From assembly GCF_904849725.1 (NCBI RefSeq), contig NC_058522.1:234521084-234585083 (forward strand): a stretch of DNA of 64,000 nt. Direction: 5' to 3'. Shown here piece after piece: positions 11,222-22,095 of this stretch; the first letter of the stretch is position 1; every line of letters starts with the position of its first letter. The position numbers were made by a program, and so were the translations under genes. The notes beneath the pieces were generated by a model that saw only the letters and a program-made list of their open reading frames with translations, did not search any database and was not told the DNA's origin. The DNA comes from Hordeum vulgare subsp. vulgare (Eukaryota; Streptophyta; Magnoliopsida; Poales; Poaceae).

Positions 11222-13024
11222 GAAAAAGAGCAAAGGAAAAAAAACAAGCACGTTCTTAATAAGCCTGTCAAAGCTACTACCAGCAAGTAGAAGATGAAAA
11301 AGGCTAAACTAAAGTGTTATGCCCGTGGGAAGCTCTTCTTAAATACTGCTCAGAACATGGAGACCGTAGAGGGAAATAGGATTCAAGAATGTCAACATTG
11401 TGACCACTATATGGTATGATAATTTGTCTATTGTTCTCCGAGTATTTCAATCTGATGCTAATGTTCAATTGTGTACTAATATTTGTATGTTCACTTCTTA
11501 TGAGGCCACACAAGATACTTCCATCCTAATGAATAATGGGCTGCATGCTTCTGTTCATGGCATTGACATGGCGGATCTGAAGTTCACTTCGGGAACGGGC
11601 AACTAAGAAATGTAGTATGAAGAAGAATCTTGTTAGCATGTCTCTTCTATGTAGAGATGGATTTAAGGTATTTTTTAGAGTCAAATAAAGTAATTGTGTT
11701 GATATATGGACAATTTATAGGCAAAGGCTATGAGTGCGGAGGCTTGTTCCGCTTTTATCTTTTGGATTTTTTTCCAGTAAGTCACCAAACCAAATTTGTT
11801 CTGGTATAAATGATTACGAGTAGTTTGCACTCTCGTTTATGTCATGTTAATTTTGGTTTAATGTCTTGGCTATTCAGTATAAGTTTAATTCTAAATTTCA
11901 CTTGTACCAAAGGTTGTAAGTGTCATAGTCATGTGCAATCGAAGCAACCTTGAAAGCCTCACACGACAAGTAACGAGAGGAACTTAACACCTATAGAACT
12001 CATACATTCTAATCTATGTGAGATAAATGATGAAAAGAGATATTTCATGATGTTGATTAATGACACCACTAGATTTTGCTATGTTTATTTCTTGTAAACT
12101 GAAGATGAAACTTTAGACTACTTTAAAGTCTATAAGATTGAAGTTGAAAATTAGTGAGAGAAAGATCAGTTCTCTTAGGCCATATCATGGTGGCAAGTAT
12201 TTTCTCAATATATTTGACGAATTCCGTGAGGAACATGGTATTATTAATGATAGGATACATGTATATTCCCCCAATAAAAACGGCCGTCGAGAGAAAAAAT
12301 CACACATTTATTGACTTTGTGAAAGCCATGTTAGACACTGATGGTTTATCTAAGGTATGATGTGTGTTTGTGGGGGGTGCTTTGTTGATTTCATGCCAGT
12401 TCGTGAATAGATCTCGTCACAAGAATAAAGAGAAAACCCCTTATGAGGAGTGGGTTGGGAGAAAAACATCACTTCCTTATTTTCGCACTTGAGGATGCTT
12501 GGCGAAAATCAATGTTCTAATTTCTAAGAACCGCAAACTCGGATCAAAGACTTTGTATTATGTCTTTCTAGGTTATGTTTATCGAAGCATTGAAAATAGT
12601 TTTCAATAGTTAAATATAAGGTACATGATATGCATGTTGATACTATAATGAAATCTCATGATAAAACATTGTTTGAAAATATGTTTCCTATGATAGGTAG
12701 GCATAACACTACTAGCATTGCTTTTCGATATTTCTTGAATCTAGTACATGTGATGATTATTGCAAAAAAACGACATAAGGAAGCCATTGAGAAGGTTAAC
12801 AATGAAGCTCGTGCGAGAAGAAAAAGACTAAGGATTGGAAAATCATTTGGTAATGATTTTATTGCATATATTGTGGATGACGCTCCCTAGTCTACGGTAG
12901 AGGCATATACATCTCGAGATATAGACGAATGAAAAAAAGGTATAATGAGGCTGGCACGATTCTTTCTAATAGAACTTGGGGAACTAATTGGAAGTCCCTA
13001 TGGTTGTAAACCGATGGGATGTAA
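11222..13024 (+). pseudogene. Decayed Copia gag-pol fragment (zinc knuckle to start of RT)
   Basis: Scattered frames give Ty1/Copia homology in the right order. A broken zinc-knuckle area lies near 11310-11350, then the protease-region stretch ANVQLCTNICMFTSY and FTSGTGN (about 11455-11605), and LVSMSLLCRDGF (pre-integrase). The integrase core follows, with ERKNHTFIDFVKAMLDT (about 12280-12340) and KIGSKTLYYVFLGY-like sequence to about 12570. KSFGNDFIAYIVDDAP (about 12840-12890) and PYGCKPMGC at the RT entry come last. Many stops and frameshifts interrupt it, and the protease active site is not intact. The left edge is cut by the Gypsy LTR at 11221. The right edge is cut by a sequence starting GGGCATCTC after a TAA triplet, so the rest of RT is lost. 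Confidence 0.8.
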
Positions 13025-13252
13025 GGGCATCTCTAACACGGACCCTCAAAACACTCGCATAGACCGAGCTGTCTGGATGATACAAGCCATCCAAACACCT
13101 GAGTCCGTGGACGCGCTCGGTTGTTCAAAATCCTGCAAATAGTACGCAAACAATGGGGAGGTTGGCGGGCGTCCGGACCTCCGCCAGGTATGCGTCCGAC
13201 ACCCATCCCCACAAAACAACACCTCCCGCGCCACATCCTTTCCCATGCGACC
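13025..13252. mobile_element. Left piece of an interrupted, probably DNA-transposon-like sequence
   Basis: The start, GGGCATCTCTAACACGGACC, preceded by TAA, looks like a terminal inverted repeat of a PIF/Harbinger- or hAT-like grass element that cut into the Copia reading frame. The sequence is continuous with 30635-30848, because the intervening Gypsy element has a CGACC duplication at both sides (13248-13252 and 30630-30634). It then continues after a solo LTR at 32597. I could not find a matching right terminus, so its class is uncertain. Confidence 0.4.
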
Positions 13253-13263
13253 TGTAATGACTA

Positions 13264-13320
13264 AGATGCGACCCTTTCCTATTTTGGGGGCGATGCCCCA
13301 AAAGGGAAAGAGGCGCATCT
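13264..13320 (-). repeat. Strong hairpin at the U5 end of the left Gypsy LTR
   Basis: AGATGCG at 13264-13270 pairs with CGCATCT at 13314-13320. Inside it, CCTTTCC opposes GGGAAAG, and TTTTGGGG opposes CCCCAAAA, leaving a loop of about six bases. The right LTR keeps the equivalent fold at 23966-24022 with a few mismatches. Confidence 0.85.
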
Positions 13321-16235
13321 AAACGTTTCGCAAGCGAGATAATCATAACATTACATAACTGAAGAATGACAAGTAGGACATACACTTGCCATATGACATA
13401 GTATAACATAAAGTTTACAACCACACAATTATTCAGAGCATAGTTTAGTCCCGCTAGAGACAACATGAAACAAGTAAAATAACTACGACATCCTGCATGC
13501 TGGCCCACGATCACGACCACGGCCTTAGTCCTCCGGATAGTTCACATACAGTCGGTCAGACTCCTCGTCGTATTGCCACTTCAGCTGGGTGCCATCAGGA
13601 TCTTGTGCGTCGGGCGAACCTGTACCTGTTGGGGTGTTGTAGTAAGCTGTGAGCCACGGGGACTCAGCAATCAGATGACCTTGGTATCGAATCTAGTCAA
13701 GTTATTAGGTGAGGAAGGTTTAGTGTATGAGTTTGCAACAACCTAAGCATATATGATGGCTAACTTACGATGATCAGAGTAATTGATATGGTGGCCTACG
13801 CGAGCGGTCGAAGACTAGATGATCACTAAGTGATCCTGAACACCTACTTACGTCAAACATAACCCCACCGTGTTCCCGATCGAAGAGAGGTCTTCGAAGG
13901 AGACAGTCACGGTTACACACACAGTTGACAATTTTATTAGAGTTACTTTAAGTTGTCTAGCACCGGATGTTAACAAATTATCCATGTTGCCACATAACTG
14001 CGGGCATGGCTTTCTGAAAGATTAAACTCAGCAGGGGTGCTCCAACTAGTCAATCACAAACTGCCACGGGTCGCAAAGTAATCCTCTATCACAAATCTCG
14101 TGATCTCGTCGGATTCCTTAGCGGAAAACCTCAACTTTGAGGAGACCCAAAGTTTCACCGGGATTCCTATACGCAAGATATATCGCTAAGGTAAGACAAA
14201 TCTAGCAGGACCTACTGTCGTGTCGACGACCCCGATAAGAGCCGCGTATCTCAGTCTCAGGACACGCCGGATGAGCGATGGTTAACACCCCAAAACACCG
14301 AGTTGCCCCATTGAGCGTAATAACCTGCTCTGAGTTGGACCAACACTCATGAGGAGCACTGGCCCGGGTTGTTGATTAAATCCTCGGGGTAGCTATTCCC
14401 TATGCAATTTATTATTAGGTTATTAGCAAATTAAAACCAATGTTGGGTCCTGCCGGACAAGCCTTAACACTATGCGATTTATCAAGGGGGTCCCATAACA
14501 ACACCGAACGTGTTAGGAGCGATCAGTTATGGAATCAAACGCCGGTAACCGAAACTAAGGCGGCAATAACGGAACAAATCACCCGGCAAAAGGCTAGGCC
14601 TTTCGTCATTTACCAAGTATATAGGTGCATTAATTAAATAGCAGTTTCAACATAATGATATCAAAATTACTCATGTTATCACATGAGACAGTTCGCACCT
14701 GCAACTAGCAAAGCTATCCATTAGAAGTTGAGCAAGCCTACTTAGCCAAACAACATTAGATAGGACGGTAAGGTGTTTGGGTTTCATGGCAATAATAGGA
14801 GGCATTATATCAAGTGGTAGGCAGCGGGCATATATCGAAGGAAACGTGATTCTAAGCATAACAAAGCTAGATAAGGTATCAAGGTCACGGTCATGTTGCG
14901 TGTGAATTCTTCAGCTTGGAACTGCTCTTGATCTTCCTGCACGTACTCTCCAGAATCCACGTACTCGCTCTCCGATCCCGATGCTACCCAAGATAAAATA
15001 ACAGCCAATGAACACCAACACAACATGATGCAACAAACAATATGATGCACGAGTGAAGAAGGAATCATGCATCACTATTCTAGTCACCTTCATATGCATT
15101 AGTTGAGTTAATAGAATTCTGGACAGAACTTCATATTCAGTTATCTTGACATGCATGATGAAGGCATGAACATGTGCAACATGAGAAAACAAAGAAAAAA
15201 CATATAAAGAACATAGAGAACAGAGCTACGGATCAACCCGAAACTACAAAACAAGATATGGATCAATCACAAGCACACTCCAATGGCACTCCTCTGGTGT
15301 TACCAGGTTTCCACATGATCAAACAATCAAATACAAGTGGAGTGGTGCTTGGAAACACACCACATCATCAATAATGCCCACACAAGCTTCAAAACAACTA
15401 AAATATGCAATCTGTTTTTAACAGCATCGTAGCAGTTTGTCTACAACATTTAAAGTACCTACAACCACCAAAATGAGCCAAAAAAGATATGAGCCAAAAG
15501 CCATTCAAAAGGTCTACAAGCCTGTGCAAGAAGTTAATACAAAGGATACACAGATGAGCAGACCTACAAGCACTAACTTGGACAAAAAATTACAGATTCT
15601 GGGACTTAGTGAACATCTCAGATTTTCACCAGCTGCTTATGCTCTGAAGCATTTTGGCAGCCTCCAAAATGATATCTAGGGGAAGTGAATAAGCATGACA
15701 TTTAACATGGAGCTAGACAAACAGAAAAGCTCACAAACTTTAGTTTGTTCCATGGGCTGATTCCCAACACATGAGCTTTTGCAACCAAATCAAGAAGGGA
15801 AGAAAATAACAGCAAATTCTCACAGTGAAAATCACAGATTTTCACAAAGCTGTCACTTTCAGCCAAGTGTCAACTTTGACAAGGCACAAAAGGTACATAC
15901 AAATTCCCATGAATAAAACAAAGACCCCATGTTGTAGAGGGGTTCACCCACTACTACTACATCAAGGATTCATCCCCATAAGGTCAAAGCACCACATAAT
16001 ACAAATCACTAAACATGGCATCATGACAGAAAAATGACAGTTTATGAAGTTGCTCTAAAGTGAAATATGATTGCACCAGTGGATTCCTCGGATGATTCTA
16101 CCCCAAAAGCATCTATAATACATGGGTACTTGCATGTACATATAAGCACAAAGCTAGTTCGAAAAACAACCCTAGGATCCAACAAGGCATGTAGGAACAA
16201 TATCACATGTAAATTATCACTTGTAGCATCAACTA

Positions 16236-16620
16236 CTCCTACATATGCACACACACAAGCCCATACACCACTACATCACACCCTAGTGTCAATCATGAGG
16301 TGTTAGCCCTCATGCACAAGTGCATATGTGCACTCATGCCCACACACACACACATGCATAAGCACCTACACTCAGATATGTGCTCACACCACACACACAC
16401 ACCACAAGGTGCACATGAGGGGCTAGGCCCTCTTGCACATGTGCGTGTGCAACCATATGCACACACACATACACACACTCACATATGTGCACATCTCACT
16501 CATGTGCACACACACACATCCACACACATACACACACTCATATGCACATATACATACAAGTGCAAGAACACACTACATATACCACTAGTGCACACACATG
16601 CACTTGCACACACACATACG
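16236..16620. repeat. CA/TG-rich alternating tract in the left Gypsy LTR
   Basis: Long runs of ACACAC, CATGCAC and TGCACATGTG alternate purine and pyrimidine over about 380 bases. The right LTR has the same tract at about 28470-28850, so it was part of the LTR before insertion. ORFs across it encode only His/Thr/Cys low complexity. Confidence 0.85.
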
Positions 16621-16717
16621 CACCATAGTATATATAGAAGGAAAACAAGCCAATCTTGCTGCCCAAGAAAAGGAATAGGACAAAACAAAATGAACAAGGG
16701 ACAAAAAATAAAAAGGG

Positions 16718-16790
16718 GTAGTCTCTGGACTCGAACCCAGGACCCCCTGGTAACACCACTCTTCGGCTACCACCCTGCTAGCATTCTGCT
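16718..16790 (-). other. tRNA-like module 2 in the left Gypsy LTR (pol III B-box motif)
   Basis: Read on the minus strand, TAGCCGAAGAGTGG (A-box-like) is followed about 20 bases later by GGGTTCGAGTCC, an exact B-box core GGTTCGANTCC. A short T-arm-like stem CTGG/CCAG encloses the TTCGAGT loop. The right LTR copy (about 28938-29002) has one B-box change, TTCAAGT. A full cloverleaf is not convincing. Confidence 0.5.
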
Positions 16791-16875
16791 TCTGCTCTAT
16801 TAGGAGCAAGAGATCAGGTAAGCTATCACATGACGATGCTACACTGAAATAAAAGAAACAACAAAAGGGGGGAGT

Positions 16876-16946
16876 CGTCGGGGATTCGAACCTGCGACCT
16901 GTGGCACCAAGCCCACACAACAAACCAGTCGGGCTACGAACAGAGG
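16876..16946 (-). other. tRNA-like module 1 in the left Gypsy LTR
   Basis: On the minus strand this reads, in tRNA order, TAGCCCGACTGG (A-box-like, D-arm position), then an anticodon-arm-like stem TGTGG/CCACA enclosing an 8-base loop, then AGGTCGC, then GGTTCGAATCC (an exact B-box). The acceptor stem is not evident and the T stem pairs poorly, so this is not a functional tRNA gene. The homologous module in the right LTR (about 29096-29165) has the better T arm, GCGGGTTCGAATCCC. A tRNA-derived SINE remnant fixed in the LTR is the likeliest origin. Confidence 0.6.
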
Positions 16947-17497
16947 CTTGACAGGGAGGGGGAAGGTGCTCTTTTGAGCATCTCCCTCTGCTCCTACTGC
17001 ACACACGCGGCGGTCAGAACAGGGGAGACCTCCCGGCGACACCCCGGTGATTCTAACCTACGGCTACTACGACGCGGTGCACGGGAGAGTGGGGGGGGAA
17101 CCCATTCCCACGCCAAACTCCACCAGAGATGGCCCGTGACGGCGGCGCGATGGAGCGGCTGCTACCGAACAGATGGAGCTCGACGCCGGCGACCTACGGG
17201 CTCAGAGAGGGGGGACTAAGCGCGGGAAGAAGAGGAGAGGGAGCTGCTCACCCAGAGAGGCTCGGAGGCGCCCTCGACGCGAGGAAGAAGAGACGAGGCG
17301 ACGCGGCGGCTCTGCTCCGCTCCGGCCTGACGAAGCCGTCGTGGAGGGGGCAGCAGAGGAGGGGATCTACCCTCCTAGCTCCAGGAACGGAACGTGGGAG
17401 AGTCCGCCATCCTCCCTCTGTCCGCAGAATGTCGAGGAAGCGCCGACGACGAGGAAGAACAACGGCGAGGCGACAGCGCGCGGCTGCACTTCTCTGA

Positions 17498-17505
17498 ACT
17501 TACCT
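17498..17505 (-). promoter_or_regulatory. Consensus 5' splice donor in the leader of the left Gypsy LTR
   Basis: The minus strand reads AG/GTAAGT, about 110 bases downstream of the TATA box. It is a perfect match to the plant donor consensus and is kept in the right LTR (29717-29724). The acceptor is not identified. Confidence 0.5.
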
Positions 17506-17612
17506 CCCCTTTCTCTGATCTGACTACCGAGGGGAATAGGGGAAAAGAAAGAGGTGGCGGCGGCGAGGAGGGGGACGCGGAACCCTAGGCGGAAGGGGCA
17601 TGCACGCCGAGG

Positions 17613-17620
17613 TTAAATAG
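17613..17620 (-). promoter_or_regulatory. TATA-like box of the left Gypsy LTR
   Basis: The minus strand reads CTATTTAA between AT-rich U3 and a CpG-rich leader. The same element is at 29832-29839 in the other LTR. Confidence 0.5.
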
Positions 17621-18413
17621 CCCTCGACGTCCGTGTACTCACGGCGTCGGGCGCCGATCTCTCTCTCGCGCTCACACTCTGTGTGACGGGAGAAACATGA
17701 CGCCGTCAGGGAGAAGAATGAGAGGGAGATGGGCTGCGCGGGGGGAGAGGAGAGTAGATGGGCCAGGAGGAAAAGGAGGGAGCGAGCCCACCTGGCACCA
17801 AATAGCAAAAAAATAAATCAAAAGGTTTTCTCTTTTTAAAATACAATTTCAAACAAAATTCACACAGCCACACAGGGGTTTGAAGAAAACAAACTAAAAA
17901 TATCTAGGGCATAAGAGAATTATGCCCTATTTAAATAAAATATAACATTGATTTTTGGAGCAACTAATTTAAATGCAAAAACAGAATACCTATGCTGTTT
18001 TTGTATTTAAACTCCCATAACACTTAAGTTTTAAAAAAACCAAAACAATACCCCTCATGCTCAAGATAACAGTCTACAATAACAACATTTTTAAAACAGG
18101 TTTTGAGAAAGTTAAAACATGAGCTCAAATAAATCATGGAGAAGGGGTTTTTGAAACCTAGTTTGAAAACAATCATAGTTTGAATCATAGCTTTGGATTC
18201 ACCACCTCATCACATGAACACACACACTTGCACTCATCATGGATCAAACAACAACAACCACACAAAGGAAATGACATGAATGCAGTGAATGGAATGATGC
18301 AAAGGTGATGACATGAAATGACCACATGAAATGATAACTCCATAGCATTGAAATCATGATCCAAAATAGGAAAGGGTTCCACCAATGGCAAGGGTTACAT
18401 CTGGGGCATTACA

Positions 18414-18426
18414 AACTCTCCCACAC
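18414..18426 (-). promoter_or_regulatory. Polypurine tract of the Gypsy element
   Basis: The minus-strand sequence GTGTGGGAGAGTT lies directly before the LTR start TGTAATGCCCC. It marks the 3' end of the internal region. Confidence 0.85.
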
Positions 18427-18450
18427 TACAAGAAGATCTCGACTCGAGAT

Positions 18451-19038
18451 CTAGGACTGAAAGAACTCTGGGAATTCGGAACGGAGGTGATCCTCGCACT
18501 CCCAAGTGGCCTCTTTATCGGAATGATGTGACCACTGCATCTTGAGACACTTGATTGACTTATTGCGGGTCTTGCGCTCAGTCATCTCAAGAACTACAAC
18601 TTGATTCTCACGATAGGATAGGTCGGGTTGAAGGTCGATATCCTGAAGATCAACTGTGCGCTCGGGAGTCTTGAAGCATCTCCGGAGCTGCGAGACATGG
18701 AACACATCATGCACATTTGCGAAGTTTGAAGGGAGCTCAAGTTTATAAGCAAGGTCGCCTCTCTTTCCAATAATTCTGAAAGGACCAACAAAACGAGGAG
18801 CAAGCTTGCCTTTGATGCCAAAACACTGAGTGCCCTTCATAGGAGACACTTTGAGATAGACGAAGTCATCGATCTTATAAGACATGTCACGTTGCTTGCT
18901 ATCATAGTAGCTCTTCTGACGGGACTGCGCTGCTCTGAGATTATCCGGAATGACCCGACACATTTCTTGTGCTTCTTCAATCAAGTCATTCCCAAGAATC
19001 TGACGCTCGCCAGTCTCTGACCAGTTAAGCGGGGTACG
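18451..19038 (-). pseudogene. Gypsy integrase C-terminus with chromodomain-like tail
   Basis: This is the last part of the polyprotein, in the same frame as all upstream parts and following a TGA at 19039-19041. The visible block QKSYYDSKQRDMSYKIDDFV and LAPRFVGPFRII is the conserved post-integrase segment of plant Gypsy elements, and VHDVFHVSQLRRC follows. Near the end, LKMQWSHHSDKEATWECEDHL matches the degenerate chromodomain pattern (aromatic W, the EEATWE-type motif) thought to steer integration to marked chromatin. The frame ends at 18451-18453, 25 bases before the polypurine tract. An upstream stop would remove this part from any product. Confidence 0.88.
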
Positions 19039-19998
19039 TCACTTCCTGCCATTGAGAATCTCAAACGGAGCTTTGCCTGAACTTGCATGATAGTTGTTGT
19101 TATAAGAAAACTCAGCAAAAGGTAGGCAGTCTTCCCACTTCATGCCAAAGGAAATGACACAGGCTCTCAGCATATCCTCGAGGACCGGATTGACTCTCTC
19201 AACTTGCCCACTAGTCTGAGGATGAAAGGCTATGCTGAATCGAATCTTAGTACCCATCGCAGAGTGAAATGAGTCCCATAACTTGGAAGTAATGGTGCTT
19301 CCGCGATCCAAAGAAATCAGCATTGGAACACCATGCAAAGAGACTATCCTCGAAGTGTAGAACTCTGCAAGCTGAGCTGCTGAGATAGACTCCTTGACTG
19401 GAAGGAAATGAGCTACTTTGCTCAACTTGTCGATGACGACGAAGATGTCATCGTTACCCTTTTTGGACTTCGGAAACCCGGTGACGAAATCCATTTCAAT
19501 ATGGTCGAACTTCCACTCGGGAATGGGCAATGGATGCAAAAGACCCGCTGGACGTTGATGCTCTGCTTTCACCCTTCGACATACATCACATTCATTTATG
19601 AACTGAGCAATTTCACGCTTCATGCGAGTCCACCAGAAGGTCTGTTTCAAATCCTGAAACATCTTGGAACTTCCTAGATGTATGGAGAGAAGAGAGTTAT
19701 GAGCTTCTTCCATGATAACCTTTCTGAGATCCCCTTTTGAAACGACAAGACGATCCTCAAAGAATAATGTATCTCTGGCATCCACACTGAAGCACTTATA
19801 TTCGGGAACTCCCTTTGCCAAGCTAATCTTAACTTTCTTTACCATTGCATCAAGAAGTTGAGCTTGTCGGACCTGGTCTTCCAAGGTAGGAGAAATCTGA
19901 AGATTTGCAAGAAATCCCTGAGGTACTAACTGAAGGTTGAGCTTTCTGAAAGATTCACAAAGGTCAGGCTGGAGAGGCTTCAGAATGAGACTGTTGCA
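19039..19998 (-). pseudogene. Gypsy integrase core
   Basis: An H2C2 zinc-binding N-terminus is visible (EEAHNSLLSIHLGSSKM, then CDVCRRVK), followed by the pre-core HPLPIPEWKFDHIEMDFV. The catalytic acidic triad can be placed at the Asp of EMDFVTGFP, the Asp of ISLDRGSTITS and the Glu of SGQVERVN. The enzyme joins the DNA copy to the target. It is continuous with RNase H at its N-terminal side and ends at a TGA (19039-19041) just after FEILNGRK. RT lies upstream and integrase downstream, which identifies Gypsy rather than Copia. Confidence 0.92.
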
Positions 19999-20424
19999 AT
20001 AAGCCTTCCTGCTCAAAGCATCTGCCACGACATTAGCTTTTCCTGGAGTGTACTCAATGCTCGGATTAAAATCTTGGAGCATTTCCACCCAACGAGTTTG
20101 CCGAAGATTGAGGTTAGGCTGGGTGAAGATGTACTTGAGACTCTTGTGATCGGTGAACACTTCAACCTTTCATTCCAACAAGAGGTGTCTCCAAGTCATC
20201 AGAGCATGTACCACTGCCGCCAACTCAAGATCATGAGTGGGGTAATTCTTATCACTTGGCTTCAACTGTCTCGAGGTATAAGCTACCACTTTCTTGTCTT
20301 GCATCAACACTGCACCAAGACCTTGAAGAGAGGCATCGCAGAACACTTGATAAGGCTTGGAGTCATCAGGGGGAACCAATACTGGAGTAGAAGTGAGCTT
20401 CTCTTTGAGTGTTTCGAAAGCCAA
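19999..20424 (-). pseudogene. Gypsy RNase H domain
   Basis: The sequence [16 protein letters not shown] holds the first catalytic Asp. [11 protein letters not shown] holds the Glu, and FTDHKSLKYIF holds the second Asp. GKANVVADALSRKAY near the end is the usual last motif. A TGA at 20170-20172 splits the domain between the Glu and the second Asp. The preceding stop at 20425-20427 separates it from RT. Both are single-base changes without loss of frame. Confidence 0.9.
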
Positions 20425-21486
20425 CTAACACTCTGGAGACCAGACATACTTCACACCCTTCTGAAGAAGACTTGAGAGAGGCTTAGCAATCTTGGAGAAA
20501 TTCTCAACGAATCTTCTACAATAGCTTGCAAGCTCGAGAAAGCTTCGAAGCTGCTTCACATTTTGCGGAGGCTCCCACTCAACAATTGCCTGCACCTTTG
20601 ACGGATCAACTTTGATGCCCTCAGCAGAGATCATGTGCCCAAGGTCGACAACTTCTTTCAACCAGAACTCACATTTGGAAAACTTAGCATAGAACTTATG
20701 CTCTCTTAGCTTATCAAGCACAAGCGTGAGTTGTTCTTCATGCTCTTCCTCAGTTTCCGAAAAGACCAGAATATCATCAAGATACAACAAGACGAATTCA
20801 TTCTTGAACGGAGAGAAGATATAATTCATCATTCGACAGAAGGTCGGTGGAGCATTGGCCAGACTGAAAGACATCACCGTATACTCATACGAGCCAAAGC
20901 TTCTCCTGAAAGCAGTCTTTGGAATGTCCTCTTCGCGAATGCGAATCTGATGATAACCCATCCTGAGATCAAGCTTCGAGAAGATATTAGCCCATTTCAA
21001 TTGCTCAAACAACTCATTGATGTTAGGAAGTGGATACTTGTTTCTAATCGTCTTCTTATTCAATGGGCGGGAATCGACACAGAGTCGTTCCATACCATCC
21101 TTCTGATCAGACCCACAACCCCAAGGAGATGAGCTTGGTCTGATCAGACCCACACACTCTTGCTCATCAAGTTGTTTCTTCAGCTCCTTCAGCTCTTCTG
21201 GACCCAGTTTGTACGGCCGTTTGCACACATGCTCAGTACCCGGTTCAAGCTCAATTACGAACTCAACTGCTCGGTGCAGAGGCATTCCTGGCAGTTCTTC
21301 CGGAAAAGCATCTTCATATTCGCAGACCATTGTGACTTGCAAAATTGGAGAGATCTCACCCTTCTCATTCAAGGAAAATAGACGGACCGTGTCATCATGC
21401 GCTGCGAAGATAATCACGTCCTCCGAAGAATGAGTTAGCTTCACTTCTTTAGCTTCATAATCAATAGACGCCTTGTTCATAGGCAA
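20425..21486 (-). pseudogene. Gypsy reverse transcriptase domain
   Basis: This open stretch of 353 codons holds a Gypsy RT. LCVDSRPLNKKTIRNKYPLP and FSKLDLRMGYHQIRI carry the first catalytic Asp. The F-G-S-Y-E-Y segment and VLLYLDDILVFS follow, with the paired Asp of the YLDD box intact, and then YAKFSKCEFW and the RNase H linker. The region around SSPWGCGSDQKDG is three residues shorter than the family norm and holds a local sequence copy (see findings). It is bounded by a TGA at 21487-21489 upstream and a TAG at 20425-20427 downstream. The enzyme core looks intact apart from the altered segment. Confidence 0.92.
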
Positions 21487-22095
21487 TCAATCCATTCCAA
21501 GGATCAAATCAATATCAGAATTGCCAAGAACAATAGGAGAAGCCAGAAAAGCATAATTACCCATCTTGACAGAAACATCCGGAACCATCATATGAGAACT
21601 CATACGCATTCCCGGAGAAACCATGCAGAAAGGACTATCCAAGTGAATTGCGGGAATGTCATGCTTAGCAATAAAAGGCCTTGAAATGAATGAATGCGAT
21701 GCACCAGAATCAAATAAAACCTTAGCAGGAATATCATTAACTGAGAGATTACCCATAATCACGTCTGAGGAGTTCTCTGCTTCAGCTGCATTCACCATAT
21801 TGACTCTCGCAGACCTGGGGTTGAACTTCACTATAGCATTGCTTGGAGGCTTCCCTGGAGGAGGAGGCGGAAGACGCAGCTGATAAGTGCACTTGTTGGC
21901 ATAGTGACCCTTCTGCCCACACTTGTGACAAGTAACATCTGCCGGCTGACGGAACTGCGTCTGAGGATTCCCTTGCTTGTGCTGCTGAAACCTCTGCTAG
22001 AAAGCTGGGTTGGGTGGGGGGGAAGAACCACGACCACCTGATTGCTTGAACTGCTGAGTCTGCCGAGGAGGAGGAGGAGACACCCAATATTTCTG
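21487..22095 (-). pseudogene. Gypsy zinc knuckle and aspartic protease region
   Basis: After a TAG at 22096-22098 the same frame continues, with another TAG at 21997-21999. It then gives a good CCHC zinc knuckle (CHKCGQKGHYANKC, about 21890-21935). The protease follows, with VLFDSGASHSFIS holding the catalytic D-S-G, and NSDIDLILGMD near the end. The zinc knuckle belongs to the nucleocapsid part of gag and the protease cleaves the polyprotein. The frame ends at a TGA (21487-21489) right after LILGMD. Confidence 0.9.

Larger units (their letters stand above)
13253..18413 (-). mobile_element. 3' LTR of the Gypsy element (left copy, 5161 bp)
   Basis: The polypurine tract at 18414-18426 adjoins it, so in element orientation this is the 3' LTR. 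Read from right to left it holds an AT-rich U3 (about 18413-17620), a TATA box (17613-17620) and a CpG-rich leader with a consensus splice donor (17498-17505). Two tRNA-like modules (about 16946-16718), a CA-rich tract (about 16620-16236) and a long U5 ending in a strong hairpin (13320-13264) follow. The same order is seen in the right LTR. In the first 245 or so aligned bases at the U5 end I count roughly 15-20 differences, mostly transitions, so the insertion is not recent. Confidence 0.93.

Noticed and set aside
16300..16803. 167-codon plus-strand ORF rich in His and Thr
   Set aside because: It is a translation of the CA-rich repeat in the Gypsy LTR, and the frame is not kept in the other LTR.
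16876..16946. Genuine tRNA gene
   Set aside because: There is no acceptor stem, the T stem is poorly paired and the anticodon loop has eight bases; kept only as a tRNA-like module.
17129..17523. Arg-rich ORFs, repeated near 29299-29742
   Set aside because: They are antisense to the element, and the reading frames differ between the two LTRs through indels, so they are not under coding constraint.
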